The notes: generated from the letters alone by a model not told the origin. Positions 17,692 to 25,921 are shown, counted from the first letter of the stretch. The stretch is 64,000 nt of DNA from Blastococcus sp. URHD0036 (GCF_000701365.1 NZ_JNIK01000013.1:372001-436000); one strand, 5' to 3'. Numbers and translations are program-made.

Positions 17692-18659
17692 GCGCGCTGC
17701 CTCGGGTCCAGGGCGTCGCGCAGGGCGTCGCCCATCATGATGAAGGCCATCACGGTCAGGGTCAGGACGATGCTGGGGAACAGCACCAGGTGCGGGGCGG
17801 TGCGGATGCTGTCCTGCCCGGCCGCGATCTGCAGGCCCCACGAGATCGCCGGCCGCTGCAGCCCCACACCCAGGTAGGTGAGGGTCGCCTCGGCGGCGAT
17901 CAGCACGCCGATGGTGATGGTCGTGTAGACGAGCACCGGCGCGACGGCGTTCGGCATGATGTGCCGCACCAGGATCCGGGTGTTGGACGCGCCCATCGCG
18001 CGTGCCGCTGCCACGTAGTCCGAGCTCTTCACCGCGATCACCTGCGAGCGGACCAGCCGCATCGCCGTCATCCAGCCGAACAGCGCCAGCGCGAGCGCGA
18101 CGGCCCCGGGGCCGCGGGTGTTGATGATCGGGATGCTGGTCGACGGGCCCACCCGGAGCAGCACCAGGGCGCCGAGGATGAGCGGCAGCGCGTAGAAGAC
18201 GTCGGTGAGCCGGGACAGGATCCCGTCGGTCCAGCCGCCGAAGTACCCGGCGAGGGCCCCGACGAGCACGCCGAGCACCAGCACGACCAGCACCGCGACG
18301 ATGCCGATGATCAGCGAGTTGCGGGCGCCGTAGACCACGTTGGCCATGTAGTCGCAGCCCTGGACGTCGTAGCCGAACCAGTGCTCGGCCGACGGCAGCG
18401 CCTTGGAGTTCGCCAGGTCGCAGGCCCGCGGGTCCTGTCCGCGCGCGAACAACTGCGGGAACACCGCCATCACCGCGAACAGCACCGTGAGGACCGCGCC
18501 GATCCAGAAGAGCACGTTGCGGCGCAGCGAACCCCACGCGTCGGACCACAGGCTGTTCTGCCGGGCGCTGGTGACGTCGACCGACGGGCTCGCGAGGCCG
18601 GTGGTGGTCCCCGCCTCGACCTCGTCGTGGAGCAGGTCGCGCTGCTGCTGGTCAGTCAT
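17688..18659 (-). CDS. Peptide ABC transporter permease (OppC/DppC type)
   Basis: 323 residues with a cytoplasmic N-terminal tail (about 1-45), a first transmembrane helix ([20 protein letters not shown]) and a large periplasmic loop. Four or five more helices carry the EAA-like coupling segment ([22 protein letters not shown]). The loop contains [21 protein letters not shown], typical of DppC. It overlaps the upstream permease by 8 bases and the downstream ATPase by 4. Confidence 0.92.
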   Translation of the reverse strand: MTDQQQRDLLHDEVEAGTTTGLASPSVDVTSARQNSLWSDAWGSLRRNVLFWIGAVLTVLFAVMAVFPQLFARGQDPRACDLANSKALPSAEHWFGYDVQGCDYMANVVYGARNSLIIGIVAVLVVLVLGVLVGALAGYFGGWTDGILSRLTDVFYALPLILGALVLLRVGPSTSIPIINTRGPGAVALALALFGWMTAMRLVRSQVIAVKSSDYVAAARAMGASNTRILVRHIMPNAVAPVLVYTTITIGVLIAAEATLTYLGVGLQRPAISWGLQIAAGQDSIRTAPHLVLFPSIVLTLTVMAFIMMGDALRDALDPRQRA

Positions 18660-19575
18660 AGCGGATCCTCGGGTCGAGGACGGCGTAGAGCACGTCCACG
18701 ATCAGGTTGAAGAAGATGAAGAAGAACACCATCAGCGTCACGATCCCGACGACGACGGCCCCTTCCTGCGCCTTGATGGAGTCGAACAGCTCGCGGCCGA
18801 TGCCGGGGAGGTTGAAGACGGTCTCGGTGACGATGGCGCCGCCGAGCAGGGCCCCGATGTCGGCCCCGATGAAGGTGACGACCGGGATCAGGCTGTTGCG
18901 CAGGGTGTGCCGGAGGATGACGCGGCTCGGCGGCAGCCCCTTGGCCTTGGCCGTCCGGACGTAGTCCGCCCGCATGTTCTCCGCGATGCTCGTCCGGGTC
19001 AGCCGGGCCACGTAGGCCAGCGAGCCGGAGGCGAGGACCAGCCCGGGGAGCACGTAGCTGTACCAGCCGTCCCGGGTCCCGGCGATCGGGAACCACCCCA
19101 GCTTCAGGCCGAAGAGCAGCTGGGCGAGGAAGGCCAGCACGAGGATCGGGATCGACACGATCACGGTGGTGGAGACCAGCACCAGGTTGTCGAAGTAGCC
19201 GTTGCGCCGGATACCGGCCAGCACACCGGCGATGAGCCCGATCACGGCCTCGAAGATGACCGCGACGATCGTCAGCCGGATGGTCACCGGGAGGGTGCGC
19301 TCGATGGTGTCCAGGACGGGACGGCCGCGGAAGTCGGTGCCGAGGTCGCCCGAGAGCAGGCCCTTCAGGTACTCCCAGTACTGCACGAACAGCGGGTCGT
19401 CGAGGTGGAACCGGTCGGTCAGCACCTGGACGACGGCCGGCGAGATCGGCCGGTCGCCGGCGAGTGCGCGGATCGGGTCGCCGGGCAGGGCGTAGACCAT
19501 CGCGAAGATCAGGATGGACGCGCCCACCAGTGTCGGGATCGCGATCAGGAGTCGGCGCGCGATGTAGCGGCCCAT
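18652..19575 (-). CDS. Peptide ABC transporter permease (OppB/DppB type)
   Basis: 307 residues starting MGRYIARRLLIAIPTLVGAS at ATG 19575, with GGAGGGGG directly upstream. It has six hydrophobic segments. The DppB hallmarks are MVYALPGDPIRAL early and the coupling motif YVRTAKAKGLPPSRVILRHT followed by LRNSLIPVVTF. The frame is open 31 codons further upstream, but that part lacks similarity. The gene lies about 170 bases after the binding-protein gene, with a hairpin between. Confidence 0.92.
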   Translation of the reverse strand: MGRYIARRLLIAIPTLVGASILIFAMVYALPGDPIRALAGDRPISPAVVQVLTDRFHLDDPLFVQYWEYLKGLLSGDLGTDFRGRPVLDTIERTLPVTIRLTIVAVIFEAVIGLIAGVLAGIRRNGYFDNLVLVSTTVIVSIPILVLAFLAQLLFGLKLGWFPIAGTRDGWYSYVLPGLVLASGSLAYVARLTRTSIAENMRADYVRTAKAKGLPPSRVILRHTLRNSLIPVVTFIGADIGALLGGAIVTETVFNLPGIGRELFDSIKAQEGAVVVGIVTLMVFFFIFFNLIVDVLYAVLDPRIRYD

Positions 19576-19674
19576 GGTCCCCCTCCGGGGTGTGTGCGCC
19601 TCAGGTCGACTGGGACGCCGGTGTCCATCGTGCCGGTCCGAACGCGTGCGCGCTGTTCGGGAGCGCACGCGCCA

Positions 19675-19711
19675 CCGGGGGCGGCCGTCCGGCTCGGACG
19701 GTCGCCCCCGG
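19675..19711 (-). terminator. Intra-operon hairpin between binding-protein and permease genes
   Basis: Two 17-base arms (CCGGGGGCGGCCGTCCG against CGGACGGTCGCCCCCGG) pair with a single G-T wobble and a 3-base loop. It lies 31 bases past the binding-protein stop and 100 bases before the first permease gene. It could act as a partial terminator or a 3'-end stabiliser, making the binding protein more abundant than the membrane components. Confidence 0.6.
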
Positions 19712-19741
19712 CGGGTGGTGCGTCAGCTGGCCCGGGTCAGG

Positions 19742-21358
19742 TCAGTTGACGGTGACCTCGGACCACACGGGCCGCTGGAACAGGTCGATCCGGACGTTGC
19801 TCACGTGGTCGGTGTGCACGGTCTGGATCTGGGTGAAGAACAGCGGCGCCATCGGCATGTCCTCGGCGACGAGGTCCTCCGCCTGCTGGTACAGCTCGAT
19901 GGCCTCTTCCTCGGTGCCCGCCTGGTCACCCTGCTGGATCAGGTCGGTGACCTCGGGGTTCTCGTAGAACGGGTAGTTGGAGCCCACCGGCGGGAAGGAC
20001 TGCGGGGTGAAGAGCGGGGTCAGGTAGCTCTCCGCGGCCGGGTAGTCGAAGCTCCAGCCGTAGCGGAACGGCCCGGTGAAGCCCTTCTCCTCGCCGAGGG
20101 GCAGGTACTGGGCGAAGTCCAGGTCGCCGCGCAGCTGGAAGTCCACGCCGAGGTTCTGCCGCAGCTGGTTGCCCACTGCCTCGATCCACGCGTCGTGACC
20201 GGCGCCGGCGTTGAACCACAGGTCGATCGGCTGGCTGCGGTCGAAGCCGGCCTCGTCGAGCAGGTCGTTGGCCTGGTCGGGGTCGAACTCGCAGTACGTG
20301 CACGAGCCCTCGCGGTAGCCGTCGACGACCGGCGAGATGAACGAGTCGGCCGCGGTACGGGTGCCGGAGAAGATCGCCGTGGAGATGGCGTCCCGGTCGA
20401 TCGCCATCGAGATGGCCTGCCGCACCCGCGGGTCGGCGAAGCGCGCGTCGTACGTCGGGAACCCGAGGTAGGTGATCTGCGAGACCTCGGTGTTGATGAA
20501 GTTGTCGCCGAACTCGGACTGGGCCGACTCGATGACGTCGGGCGGGATGACGTCGACGATGTCGACGTTGCCGTCCTCGGCGTCGGTGTAGGCGGTCGCC
20601 TGGTCGGCGTAGACGACGAACTCCATGCCGTCGGCCTGGGCGGCGTCGTCACCGGCGTAGTCGTCGTACCGGGTCAGCGTGATGCCCTGGCCGGGCACGT
20701 ACTCGCTGTCGGCCTGGAACGGGCCGTTGCCGATCGGGTTGGTGCCGAAGGCCTCCGGGTCGTCGAAGAAGACGTCCGGGAGCGGGTTGAACGCGTCGTA
20801 GCCCACGACCGCCGGGAACAGCGCGAACGGCGTCTCCAGCTGGACCGTGAAGGTGAGGTCGTCGACGACCGCCAGGCCGCTGAGCTCGGTCGCCGCACCG
20901 GACTCGAGGTCGGCGAACCCGGCGATGCGGGACAGGTAGGAGCCGCCGTCCTGCGCGTTCTGCGGGTTGGCGGTGTAGTTCCACGCGTCGACGAAGGACT
21001 GCGCGTCAACCGGCGTCCCGTCGTGGAAGGTCCAGCCGTCCTTCAGCGTGATCGTCCAGTTCTGGTTGTCGTCGGACTCGATCGACTCGGCGACGCCGTC
21101 GTAGGTCACGGCGCCGTCCTCGTCGTACCCGACCAGACCGGTCCAGAGCGCGGAGATGACCTTCGCGCCCTCGCTCTCGGTGGTGTTGCCGGGCACGAGT
21201 GGGCTCTTCGGCTCACCGATGTAGGCGGTGAAGGTGCCACCGCCGTCACCGCCGCCGCCGGAACCGGAGTCGTCGTCGCCACCACCACAGGCGGACAGCG
21301 TCAGCGCGGTGGCCGCAGCCATCGCGATGAGCGCGAGTGGGCGCTTGTTGAGCTTCAC
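19742..21358 (-). CDS. Peptide-binding lipoprotein (SBP family 5)
   Basis: 538 residues starting at GTG 21358. The lipoprotein signal KLNKRPLALIAMAAATALTL ends in lipobox LSAC, followed by a glycine/aspartate-rich linker (about 22-40). The mature part is an SBP_bac_5 extracytoplasmic receptor: WTITLKDGWTFHDGTPVDA, VRQAISMAIDRDAI and a C-terminal YQQAEDLVAEDMPMAPLF stretch. It captures oligopeptides or related solutes for the permease genes downstream. The frame is open to 21880, but no similarity extends past the signal peptide. Confidence 0.93.
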   Translation of the reverse strand: MKLNKRPLALIAMAAATALTLSACGGGDDDSGSGGGGDGGGTFTAYIGEPKSPLVPGNTTESEGAKVISALWTGLVGYDEDGAVTYDGVAESIESDDNQNWTITLKDGWTFHDGTPVDAQSFVDAWNYTANPQNAQDGGSYLSRIAGFADLESGAATELSGLAVVDDLTFTVQLETPFALFPAVVGYDAFNPLPDVFFDDPEAFGTNPIGNGPFQADSEYVPGQGITLTRYDDYAGDDAAQADGMEFVVYADQATAYTDAEDGNVDIVDVIPPDVIESAQSEFGDNFINTEVSQITYLGFPTYDARFADPRVRQAISMAIDRDAISTAIFSGTRTAADSFISPVVDGYREGSCTYCEFDPDQANDLLDEAGFDRSQPIDLWFNAGAGHDAWIEAVGNQLRQNLGVDFQLRGDLDFAQYLPLGEEKGFTGPFRYGWSFDYPAAESYLTPLFTPQSFPPVGSNYPFYENPEVTDLIQQGDQAGTEEEAIELYQQAEDLVAEDMPMAPLFFTQIQTVHTDHVSNVRIDLFQRPVWSEVTVN

Positions 21359-21713
21359 GAGGAAGGCCTCTCTCGTCCCGCGTTCGCGGGGTCTTCGGAC
21401 GGGTAGACCAGGAGCCGGCGCGAGGCACTCGACCCTGGCGGTCAGCTGTCGAGAACGTGAACGGAGAGGGATCACTCCGTGCACGGCTGACAACGCTAGG
21501 GAGCCTTCGGACGGCGTGCCACCGGCGTTGTCCATTTGTGACCTTGGATAAGGATCCCACAGAGCCACGGGAGGGTGTCCGCGGGGAGGGCATCCGCACG
21601 GGACGTGTTGCGGCCACCATCCCCGTCGCCCGGACGGATTACGGTCTCGCCCGGTGGTGTCGTCGCAGGCCGTGACGGGTACGGCAGCTCCTGATCGACG
21701 AGAGGAGCTGACC
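21359..21713. other. Divergent intergenic region between peptide importer and csbD
   Basis: These 355 bases hold no convincing gene. The part at about 21520-21560 is less GC-rich than its surroundings. On the minus strand TAGCGT (21498-21493) fits an actinobacterial TANNNT -10 for the importer, with no good -35. On the plus strand the right end carries the stress-type promoter described separately. Confidence 0.5.
21657..21682 (+). promoter_or_regulatory. Sigma-B-like stress promoter of csbD
   Basis: GTGT, a 16-base spacer and GGGTAC end 31 bases before the csbD ATG. This matches the GNNT-N14-16-GGGTAY consensus of actinobacterial SigB-type promoters. CsbD itself is a sigma-B-controlled stress protein in Bacillus. 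The call is by eye and untested. Confidence 0.5.
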
Positions 21714-21884
21714 ATGAGCAGCGACGACAAGATCGCCAACAAGGCCCAGGAACTGGGCGGCCGCGCCAAGGAGACCCTGGGTGCCGCCACCCACGACCGT
21801 GACCTGGAGGCCGAGGGCAAGAAGGACTCGGCGGCCGGCAACCTGAAGCAGGCGGGCGAGAAGATCAAGGACGCCTTCAAGTGA
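21714..21884 (+). CDS. CsbD-family general stress protein
   Basis: A 56-residue, highly charged alpha-helical protein (SSDDKIANKAQELGGRAKET and later GNLKQAGEKIKDAFK). This is the CsbD pattern in which K/E-rich helices are punctuated by glycines. The ATG at 21714 has GAGGAG seven bases ahead. CsbD proteins accumulate under osmotic, heat or starvation stress; their biochemical role is unknown. Two strong hairpins follow the stop. Confidence 0.92.
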   Translation: MSSDDKIANKAQELGGRAKETLGAATHDRDLEAEGKKDSAAGNLKQAGEKIKDAFK

Positions 21885-21890
21885 TCGGCT

Positions 21891-21915
21891 GACCCCGGCC
21901 CGATCGGCCGGGGTC
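21891..21915 (+). terminator. Hairpin terminator after csbD
   Basis: Perfect 10-bp arms GACCCCGGCC and GGCCGGGGTC flank a 5-base loop, 6 bases beyond the csbD stop. It is the first of two consecutive hairpins. Confidence 0.8.
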
Positions 21916-21917
21916 GG

Positions 21918-21957
21918 GACGAGGGGGGTGCGGGCCGCGGCCCGCACCCCCCTCGTC
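21918..21957. terminator. Perfect 40-base palindrome, bidirectional terminator
   Basis: Twenty bases are followed immediately by their exact complement with no spacer. The arm is GACGAGGGGGGTGCGGGCCG. It lies between the convergent csbD and SRPBCC-Nudix genes, 7 bases from the latter's stop, so it can serve both directions. Confidence 0.75.
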
Positions 21958-21964
21958 CGCGCGT

Positions 21965-22735
21965 TCAGGCCCCGACCATCCGGTCCAGCAAGCGGACGAC
22001 GGCGGGCAGCAGCGGCCGGTCCGCGGCGATCCAGTCCAGCCCGGCGAGCTCGCCGGCCCGCACCCAGCGCAGCTCGGTGTGCTCGTGCGGCGTCACGGTG
22101 CCGGCGGTCACCCGACCCGACCAGACCCGCAGCGTGGACGATCCCGGCTCACCACCTGCGACCACGCCGTCCAGCGGCACCTCGCCGAGGAAGGCCTGCG
22201 GCGCCACCTCCACGCCGAGCTCCTCGCGGCACTCCCGGACCAGGCCCTCGAGGTCGGTCTCGCCCGGCTCGACCTTGCCGCCCGGGAACTCCCACTGGCC
22301 GGCGAACGGCCCGTCCGCGCGCTGGGCCACCAGCACCCGGTCGCCGTCGACCAGGGCCACGCCGACCACCTGCACGACGTCCTCCGCCCGGCGGGCGGCC
22401 GCTGCCGCGTAGGCGTCCAGGTGGGCCTGCATCGCCCGCAGCACGCGCCGGCGCCCGACCAGCCGGTGCGCCACCGCGCCGAGCACGCCGGGGATCGAGG
22501 GCGCCCAGTCCACCTGCTCCTCCACGAGGGTGCCGGCACCGGTGGCCGAGAACCGGCGGGAGTGGGTCACGCGGGGACCCCGCCGGCCCGGGGCGGCGGT
22601 GTGGACGTCGCGGTACGGCCGCTCCGAGACGACTTCCACCAGCGGCTCGCGCCAGGGTCGCCCGAGCGCCCGCGCGACGTCGAAGGCGACGGTCAGCGGC
22701 GCCGCCACCACGGTGCTGAATCGCAGCTGGTGCAC
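21965..22735 (-). CDS. SRPBCC-Nudix fusion (MutT-like pyrophosphohydrolase)
   Basis: 256 residues in two domains. Residues 1 to about 120 resemble an SRPBCC ligand-binding domain (RFSTVVAAPLTVAFDVARAL, then PRVTHSRRFSATGAGTLVEE). Residues about 122-250 are a MutT-type Nudix hydrolase, with the complete box GGKVEPGETDLEGLVRECRE continuing ELGVE. The Nudix part opens VVGVALVDGDRVLVAQRADG, as in oxidised-nucleotide sanitisers. MutT enzymes usually consist of the second domain alone, so the N-terminal domain is an unusual addition. The gene is 43 bases from the divergent Rrf2 regulator. Confidence 0.85.
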   Translation of the reverse strand: MHQLRFSTVVAAPLTVAFDVARALGRPWREPLVEVVSERPYRDVHTAAPGRRGPRVTHSRRFSATGAGTLVEEQVDWAPSIPGVLGAVAHRLVGRRRVLRAMQAHLDAYAAAAARRAEDVVQVVGVALVDGDRVLVAQRADGPFAGQWEFPGGKVEPGETDLEGLVRECREELGVEVAPQAFLGEVPLDGVVAGGEPGSSTLRVWSGRVTAGTVTPHEHTELRWVRAGELAGLDWIAADRPLLPAVVRLLDRMVGA

Positions 22736-22778
22736 GGCTCAACCCTGACAGAGGCCCCCGAGGCGGCAAGATGGGGCG

Positions 22779-23252
22779 ATGCGCATCACCGCCCGGGTCG
22801 ACTACGCCGTCCGCGCCGCCCTCGAGCTGGCCGCCGCGGCGCCCGGCGCACTCACCTGCGACAAGATCGCCACCGCGCAGGACATCCCGTCGCGCTTCCT
22901 GCAGTCGATCCTCGGCGACCTGCAGCACGCGCGGCTGGTGACCAGCCAGCGGGGCCGGGAGGGCGGCTACCGGCTGGCGCTGCCGGCGGAGGAGATCTCC
23001 ATCGCCCGGGTCATGCGCGTCGAGCAGGGGTTCCTCGCCGAGGTGCACGGTCAGCGCCCCGAGGACGTCGTCTACCCCGGCACCGCCGAGCCGCTCGCCG
23101 CGGTCTGGGTCGCCGCGCGCGCCGCGTACCGGCGGGTGCTCGAGGAGGTCACCCTCGCCGACGTCGTCGCCGGGAAGCTGCCGGCCGAGGTGACCGAGCT
23201 GGCCGACGTCGAGAGCGCCTGGCGCTCGTTCGGAGACGCCCCCGGGGCCTGA
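22779..23252 (+). CDS. Rrf2-family transcriptional regulator
   Basis: 157 residues. The N-terminal winged helix (MRITARVDYAVRAALELAAA, then IPSRFLQSILGDL and VTSQRGREGGYRLALPAEEI) is typical of Rrf2. Only one cysteine (in TCDKI) is present, so the three-cysteine iron-sulfur cluster of IscR/NsrR is absent. This resembles CymR-type members that sense cysteine metabolism through partner proteins. It sits 30 bases ahead of cysC on the same strand, making sulfur-gene control the likeliest role, by inference. Confidence 0.9.
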   Translation: MRITARVDYAVRAALELAAAAPGALTCDKIATAQDIPSRFLQSILGDLQHARLVTSQRGREGGYRLALPAEEISIARVMRVEQGFLAEVHGQRPEDVVYPGTAEPLAAVWVAARAAYRRVLEEVTLADVVAGKLPAEVTELADVESAWRSFGDAPGA

Positions 23253-23282
23253 CGCCGTGGCGCCGGGCGGGAGGATGACGGC

Positions 23283-23846
23283 ATGAGCAGTCCTGCCCCC
23301 GCCGGCGTGACCGTCTTCCTGACCGGGCTCTCCGGCGCCGGGAAGTCCACGATCGCCGACGCCCTGGTGGCGCAGCTGGAGGCCGAGGACCGGCCGGTCA
23401 CCGTGCTCGACGGCGACGTGGTGCGCACCCACCTCTCCAGCGAGCTGGACTTCAGCCGCGAGCACCGCGACCTCAACATCCGCCGCATCGGCTTCGTCGC
23501 CGGCGAGGTCGTCCGGCACGGCGGCATCGTCGTCGTCGCGGCGATCGCCCCCTACGAGGAGGCGCGCGAGCAGGCCCGCGAGCTGGTGGAACGGCACGGC
23601 CGCTTCCTGCTGGTGCACCTGTCCACGCCGCTGGAGGTCTGCGAGGACCGCGACGTGAAGGGCCTCTACGCCCGGGCCCGCGCCGGGGAGATCACCGGCT
23701 TCACCGGCATCGACGACCCCTACGAGCTGCCGGCCCGGCCGGACCTCGTCATCGACACCTCGGTCACCCCGCTGGCGGAGTCCGTGGCGCGGATCCGCGC
23801 CGCCGTGCAGGCCGCGCAGAACGGGGCACCGGCCCCGGTCGCCTGA
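23283..23846 (+). CDS. cysC: Adenylylsulfate kinase
   Basis: Phosphorylates APS to PAPS using ATP. The 187 residues include the P-loop GLSGAGKST at 15-23, the APS-binding DGDVVRTHLSSELDFSREHR and the lid KGLYARARAGEITGFTGIDD. It is the first enzyme gene of this sulfate-assimilation cluster. The reductase encoded downstream (cysH) has APS-reductase cysteines, so CysC may serve sulfation or a parallel PAPS route. Sulfate adenylyltransferase genes (cysD/cysN) are not in this window. Confidence 0.95.
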   Translation: MSSPAPAGVTVFLTGLSGAGKSTIADALVAQLEAEDRPVTVLDGDVVRTHLSSELDFSREHRDLNIRRIGFVAGEVVRHGGIVVVAAIAPYEEAREQARELVERHGRFLLVHLSTPLEVCEDRDVKGLYARARAGEITGFTGIDDPYELPARPDLVIDTSVTPLAESVARIRAAVQAAQNGAPAPVA

Positions 23847-23886
23847 GTCACACCGGCGGCCCGCGGCGGTGTGAGACCATCAGGGC

Positions 23887-23973
23887 GTGACCGGTGGTGG
23901 CGTACTCCTCGTCGCGCGCCGGCACATCGACCTGGCGCGCGTGAGCAGCGCGGTCTGTCACGCCGCGCGCTGA
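23887..23973 (+). CDS. Cysteine-ending leader peptide upstream of sulfite reductase
   Basis: A 28-residue ORF from GTG 23887 to TGA 23971-23973 encodes a peptide ending ARRHIDLARVSSAVCHAAR. The xRxHxDLxRxSSAxC pattern matches the short putative leader peptides known ahead of sulfur genes in Streptomyces and relatives. The lone cysteine codon is TGT, the rarer form in this GC-rich genome, four codons before the stop. It lies 98 bases upstream of the sulfite-reductase GTG. Ribosome stalling at this codon under cysteine shortage is the expected control. It is too short for routine gene finders. Confidence 0.8.
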   Translation: MTGGGVLLVARRHIDLARVSSAVCHAAR

Positions 23974-24071
23974 CACCAGTCCTCCCGCAGCACCTGCTGC
24001 GCTCGATCCCTGGCAGCGCCTCCCGACCGGGGCTGATCCCGGCGGACGACGGCGCAGGAAGAAGTGCCTCC

Positions 24072-25745
24072 GTGTCCTCCCCCACGCGAACCAGCAACCG
24101 ACCCCAGCGGGGTCAGGGCCAGTGGGCGCTCGGCTACCGGGAGCCGCTGAACCCGAACGAGCGGATGAAGAAGGACTCCGACGGCCTCGAGGTCCGCCAG
24201 CGGATCATCGACATCTACGCGAAGGCCGGCTTCGAGTCCATCGACCCGCAGGACCTGCGCGGCCGGATGCGCTGGATGGGGCTCTACACCCAGCGCGCCC
24301 AGGGCATCCCCGGCGGCAAGACCGCCGTGCTGGAGCCCGAGGAGCTCGAGGACTCGTACTTCATGATGCGCGTCCGTATCGACGGCGGGCAGCTCACCAG
24401 CGACGCGCTGCGGGTCATCGGCGGCATCAGCACCGAGTTCGGCCGCGACGTCGCCGACGTGACCGACCGGCAGAACGTGCAGTACCACTGGATCCGCATC
24501 GAGGACGTGCCCGAGATCTGGGAGCGCCTGGCGTCCGTGGGGCTGTCCAGCATGGAGGCCTGCGGCGACGTCCCGCGCGTCATGCTCGGCTGCCCGCTGG
24601 CCGGGATCCTCGAGGACGAGGTCCTCGACGCGACCGACGTGATCGCCGCGACCGTCGAGAAGTACGTCGGCAACCCGGAGTTCTCGAATCTCCCGCGCAA
24701 GTGGAAGACGTCGATGTCGGGGTGCGTGGACCACTGCACCGAGCCCGAGATCGACGACGTCGCCTTCGTCGGCGTCCGCAACGAGGCCGGCGAGGCCGGC
24801 TACGACCTCCTCGTCGGCGGCGGGCTCTCGACCAACCCCATGTTCGGCCAGCGGGTCGGCGTCTTCGTCCGTCCCGACCAGGTGACCGACGTCTGGGCGG
24901 CCTGCACCTCGGTCTTCCGCGACTACGGCTACCGCCGGCAGCGCAACCGCGCCCGCATCAAGTTCCTGATGGCCGACTGGGGCCCGGAGAAGTTCCGCCA
25001 GGTGCTGCAGGACGAGTACCTGCACGAGCAGTTGCCCGACGGCCCGGCGCCCGCCCCCGCCAAGCACGACCAGCGCGACCACGTCGGCGTCGCGAAGCAG
25101 AAGGACGGCAACAACGCCGTGGGCTTCGCGCTGCGCACCGGCCGGATCAGCGGCTCGCTGCTCAGCACGATCGCGGACCTGGCCGACGAGTACGGCCAGG
25201 GCCGCATCCGGACGACGACCCAGCAGAAGCTGGTCATCCTCGACGTCCCGGACGAGAAGGTGGAGGCCCTGGTCGCCGCGCTCGCCGAGCACGACCTCCA
25301 GGTCCGGCCGAGCGCCTTCCGCCGCGGCACGATGGCCTGCACCGGCCTGGAGTTCTGCAAGCTGGCGATCGTCGAGACCAAGCAGCACGCGCAGGACCTC
25401 TACGCGGAGCTGGAGAAGCGCCTGCCGGACTTCGACGTGCCGATCGGCATCAACGTCAACGGCTGCCCGAACAGCTGCGCCCGCTTCCAGACCGCCGACA
25501 TCGGGTTCAAGGGCTCGATGGTCAAGGACGACTCGGGCGAGATGGTCGAGGGCTTCCAGGTGCACCTGGGTGGCCACCTCGGCGTCGAGGCGTCGTTCGG
25601 CCGCAAGTTCCGCGGCCACAAGGTGACCAAGGCCGAGACGGCGGACTACTGCGAGCGCGTGCTGCGCGGCTTCCAGGAGCGCCGGACCGACGGCGAGTCG
25701 TTCGCGCACTACGTCTCCCGGGCCGAGGAGGCCTGGCTCCTGTGA
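24072..25745 (+). CDS. sir: Ferredoxin-dependent sulfite reductase
   Basis: Reduces sulfite to sulfide with six electrons from ferredoxin. From GTG 24072 the protein is 557 residues, the family length. The siroheme/[4Fe-4S] cysteines are C423 and C429 (TGLEFCK) and C465 and C469 (NGCPNSCARF), in the C-x5-C...C-x3-C layout. The two ferrite-like repeats are visible. Nitrite reductases share this fold; the neighbouring cysC and cysH genes decide for sulfite. AGGAAG lies ahead of the GTG. The frame is open upstream to 23871, but that stretch overlaps the leader peptide in another frame. Confidence 0.93.
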   Translation: MSSPTRTSNRPQRGQGQWALGYREPLNPNERMKKDSDGLEVRQRIIDIYAKAGFESIDPQDLRGRMRWMGLYTQRAQGIPGGKTAVLEPEELEDSYFMMRVRIDGGQLTSDALRVIGGISTEFGRDVADVTDRQNVQYHWIRIEDVPEIWERLASVGLSSMEACGDVPRVMLGCPLAGILEDEVLDATDVIAATVEKYVGNPEFSNLPRKWKTSMSGCVDHCTEPEIDDVAFVGVRNEAGEAGYDLLVGGGLSTNPMFGQRVGVFVRPDQVTDVWAACTSVFRDYGYRRQRNRARIKFLMADWGPEKFRQVLQDEYLHEQLPDGPAPAPAKHDQRDHVGVAKQKDGNNAVGFALRTGRISGSLLSTIADLADEYGQGRIRTTTQQKLVILDVPDEKVEALVAALAEHDLQVRPSAFRRGTMACTGLEFCKLAIVETKQHAQDLYAELEKRLPDFDVPIGINVNGCPNSCARFQTADIGFKGSMVKDDSGEMVEGFQVHLGGHLGVEASFGRKFRGHKVTKAETADYCERVLRGFQERRTDGESFAHYVSRAEEAWLL

Positions 25746-25921
25746 GTGAGGAGGGCGGCGGGTCGGGAAGGCAGCGCCAGCTCCCGGTGTTCCACTGCCC
25801 GTACTGCGGGGACGAGGACCTCACCCCGTACGAGGACGAGAAGACCTCGGGCTGGCGCTGCGGCGCCTGCCTGCGGGCCTTCGCGGTCCGCCTGATCGGA
25901 ACGGGAGTGCACCCAGGATGA
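25742..25921 (+). CDS. Zinc-ribbon miniprotein between sir and cysH
   Basis: 59 residues from GTG 25742, which overlaps the sir stop as GTGA; its own TGA overlaps the cysH ATG as ATGA. Cysteines C19, C22, C40 and C43 (HCPYCGDED and RCGACLRAF) form a zinc-ribbon-like pair of CxxC knuckles. Streptomyces carries a comparable small gene between sulfite reductase and cysH (SCO6101, from memory). The tight coupling suggests a helper for assembly or electron transfer in sulfate reduction. No function is proven. Confidence 0.85.
   Translation: MSEEGGGSGRQRQLPVFHCPYCGDEDLTPYEDEKTSGWRCGACLRAFAVRLIGTGVHPG

Noticed and set aside
16645-18549. One 634-residue permease-ATPase fusion
   Set aside because: The upstream half is out of frame with the real permease; an ATGA overlap at 17688-17691 shows two separate genes.
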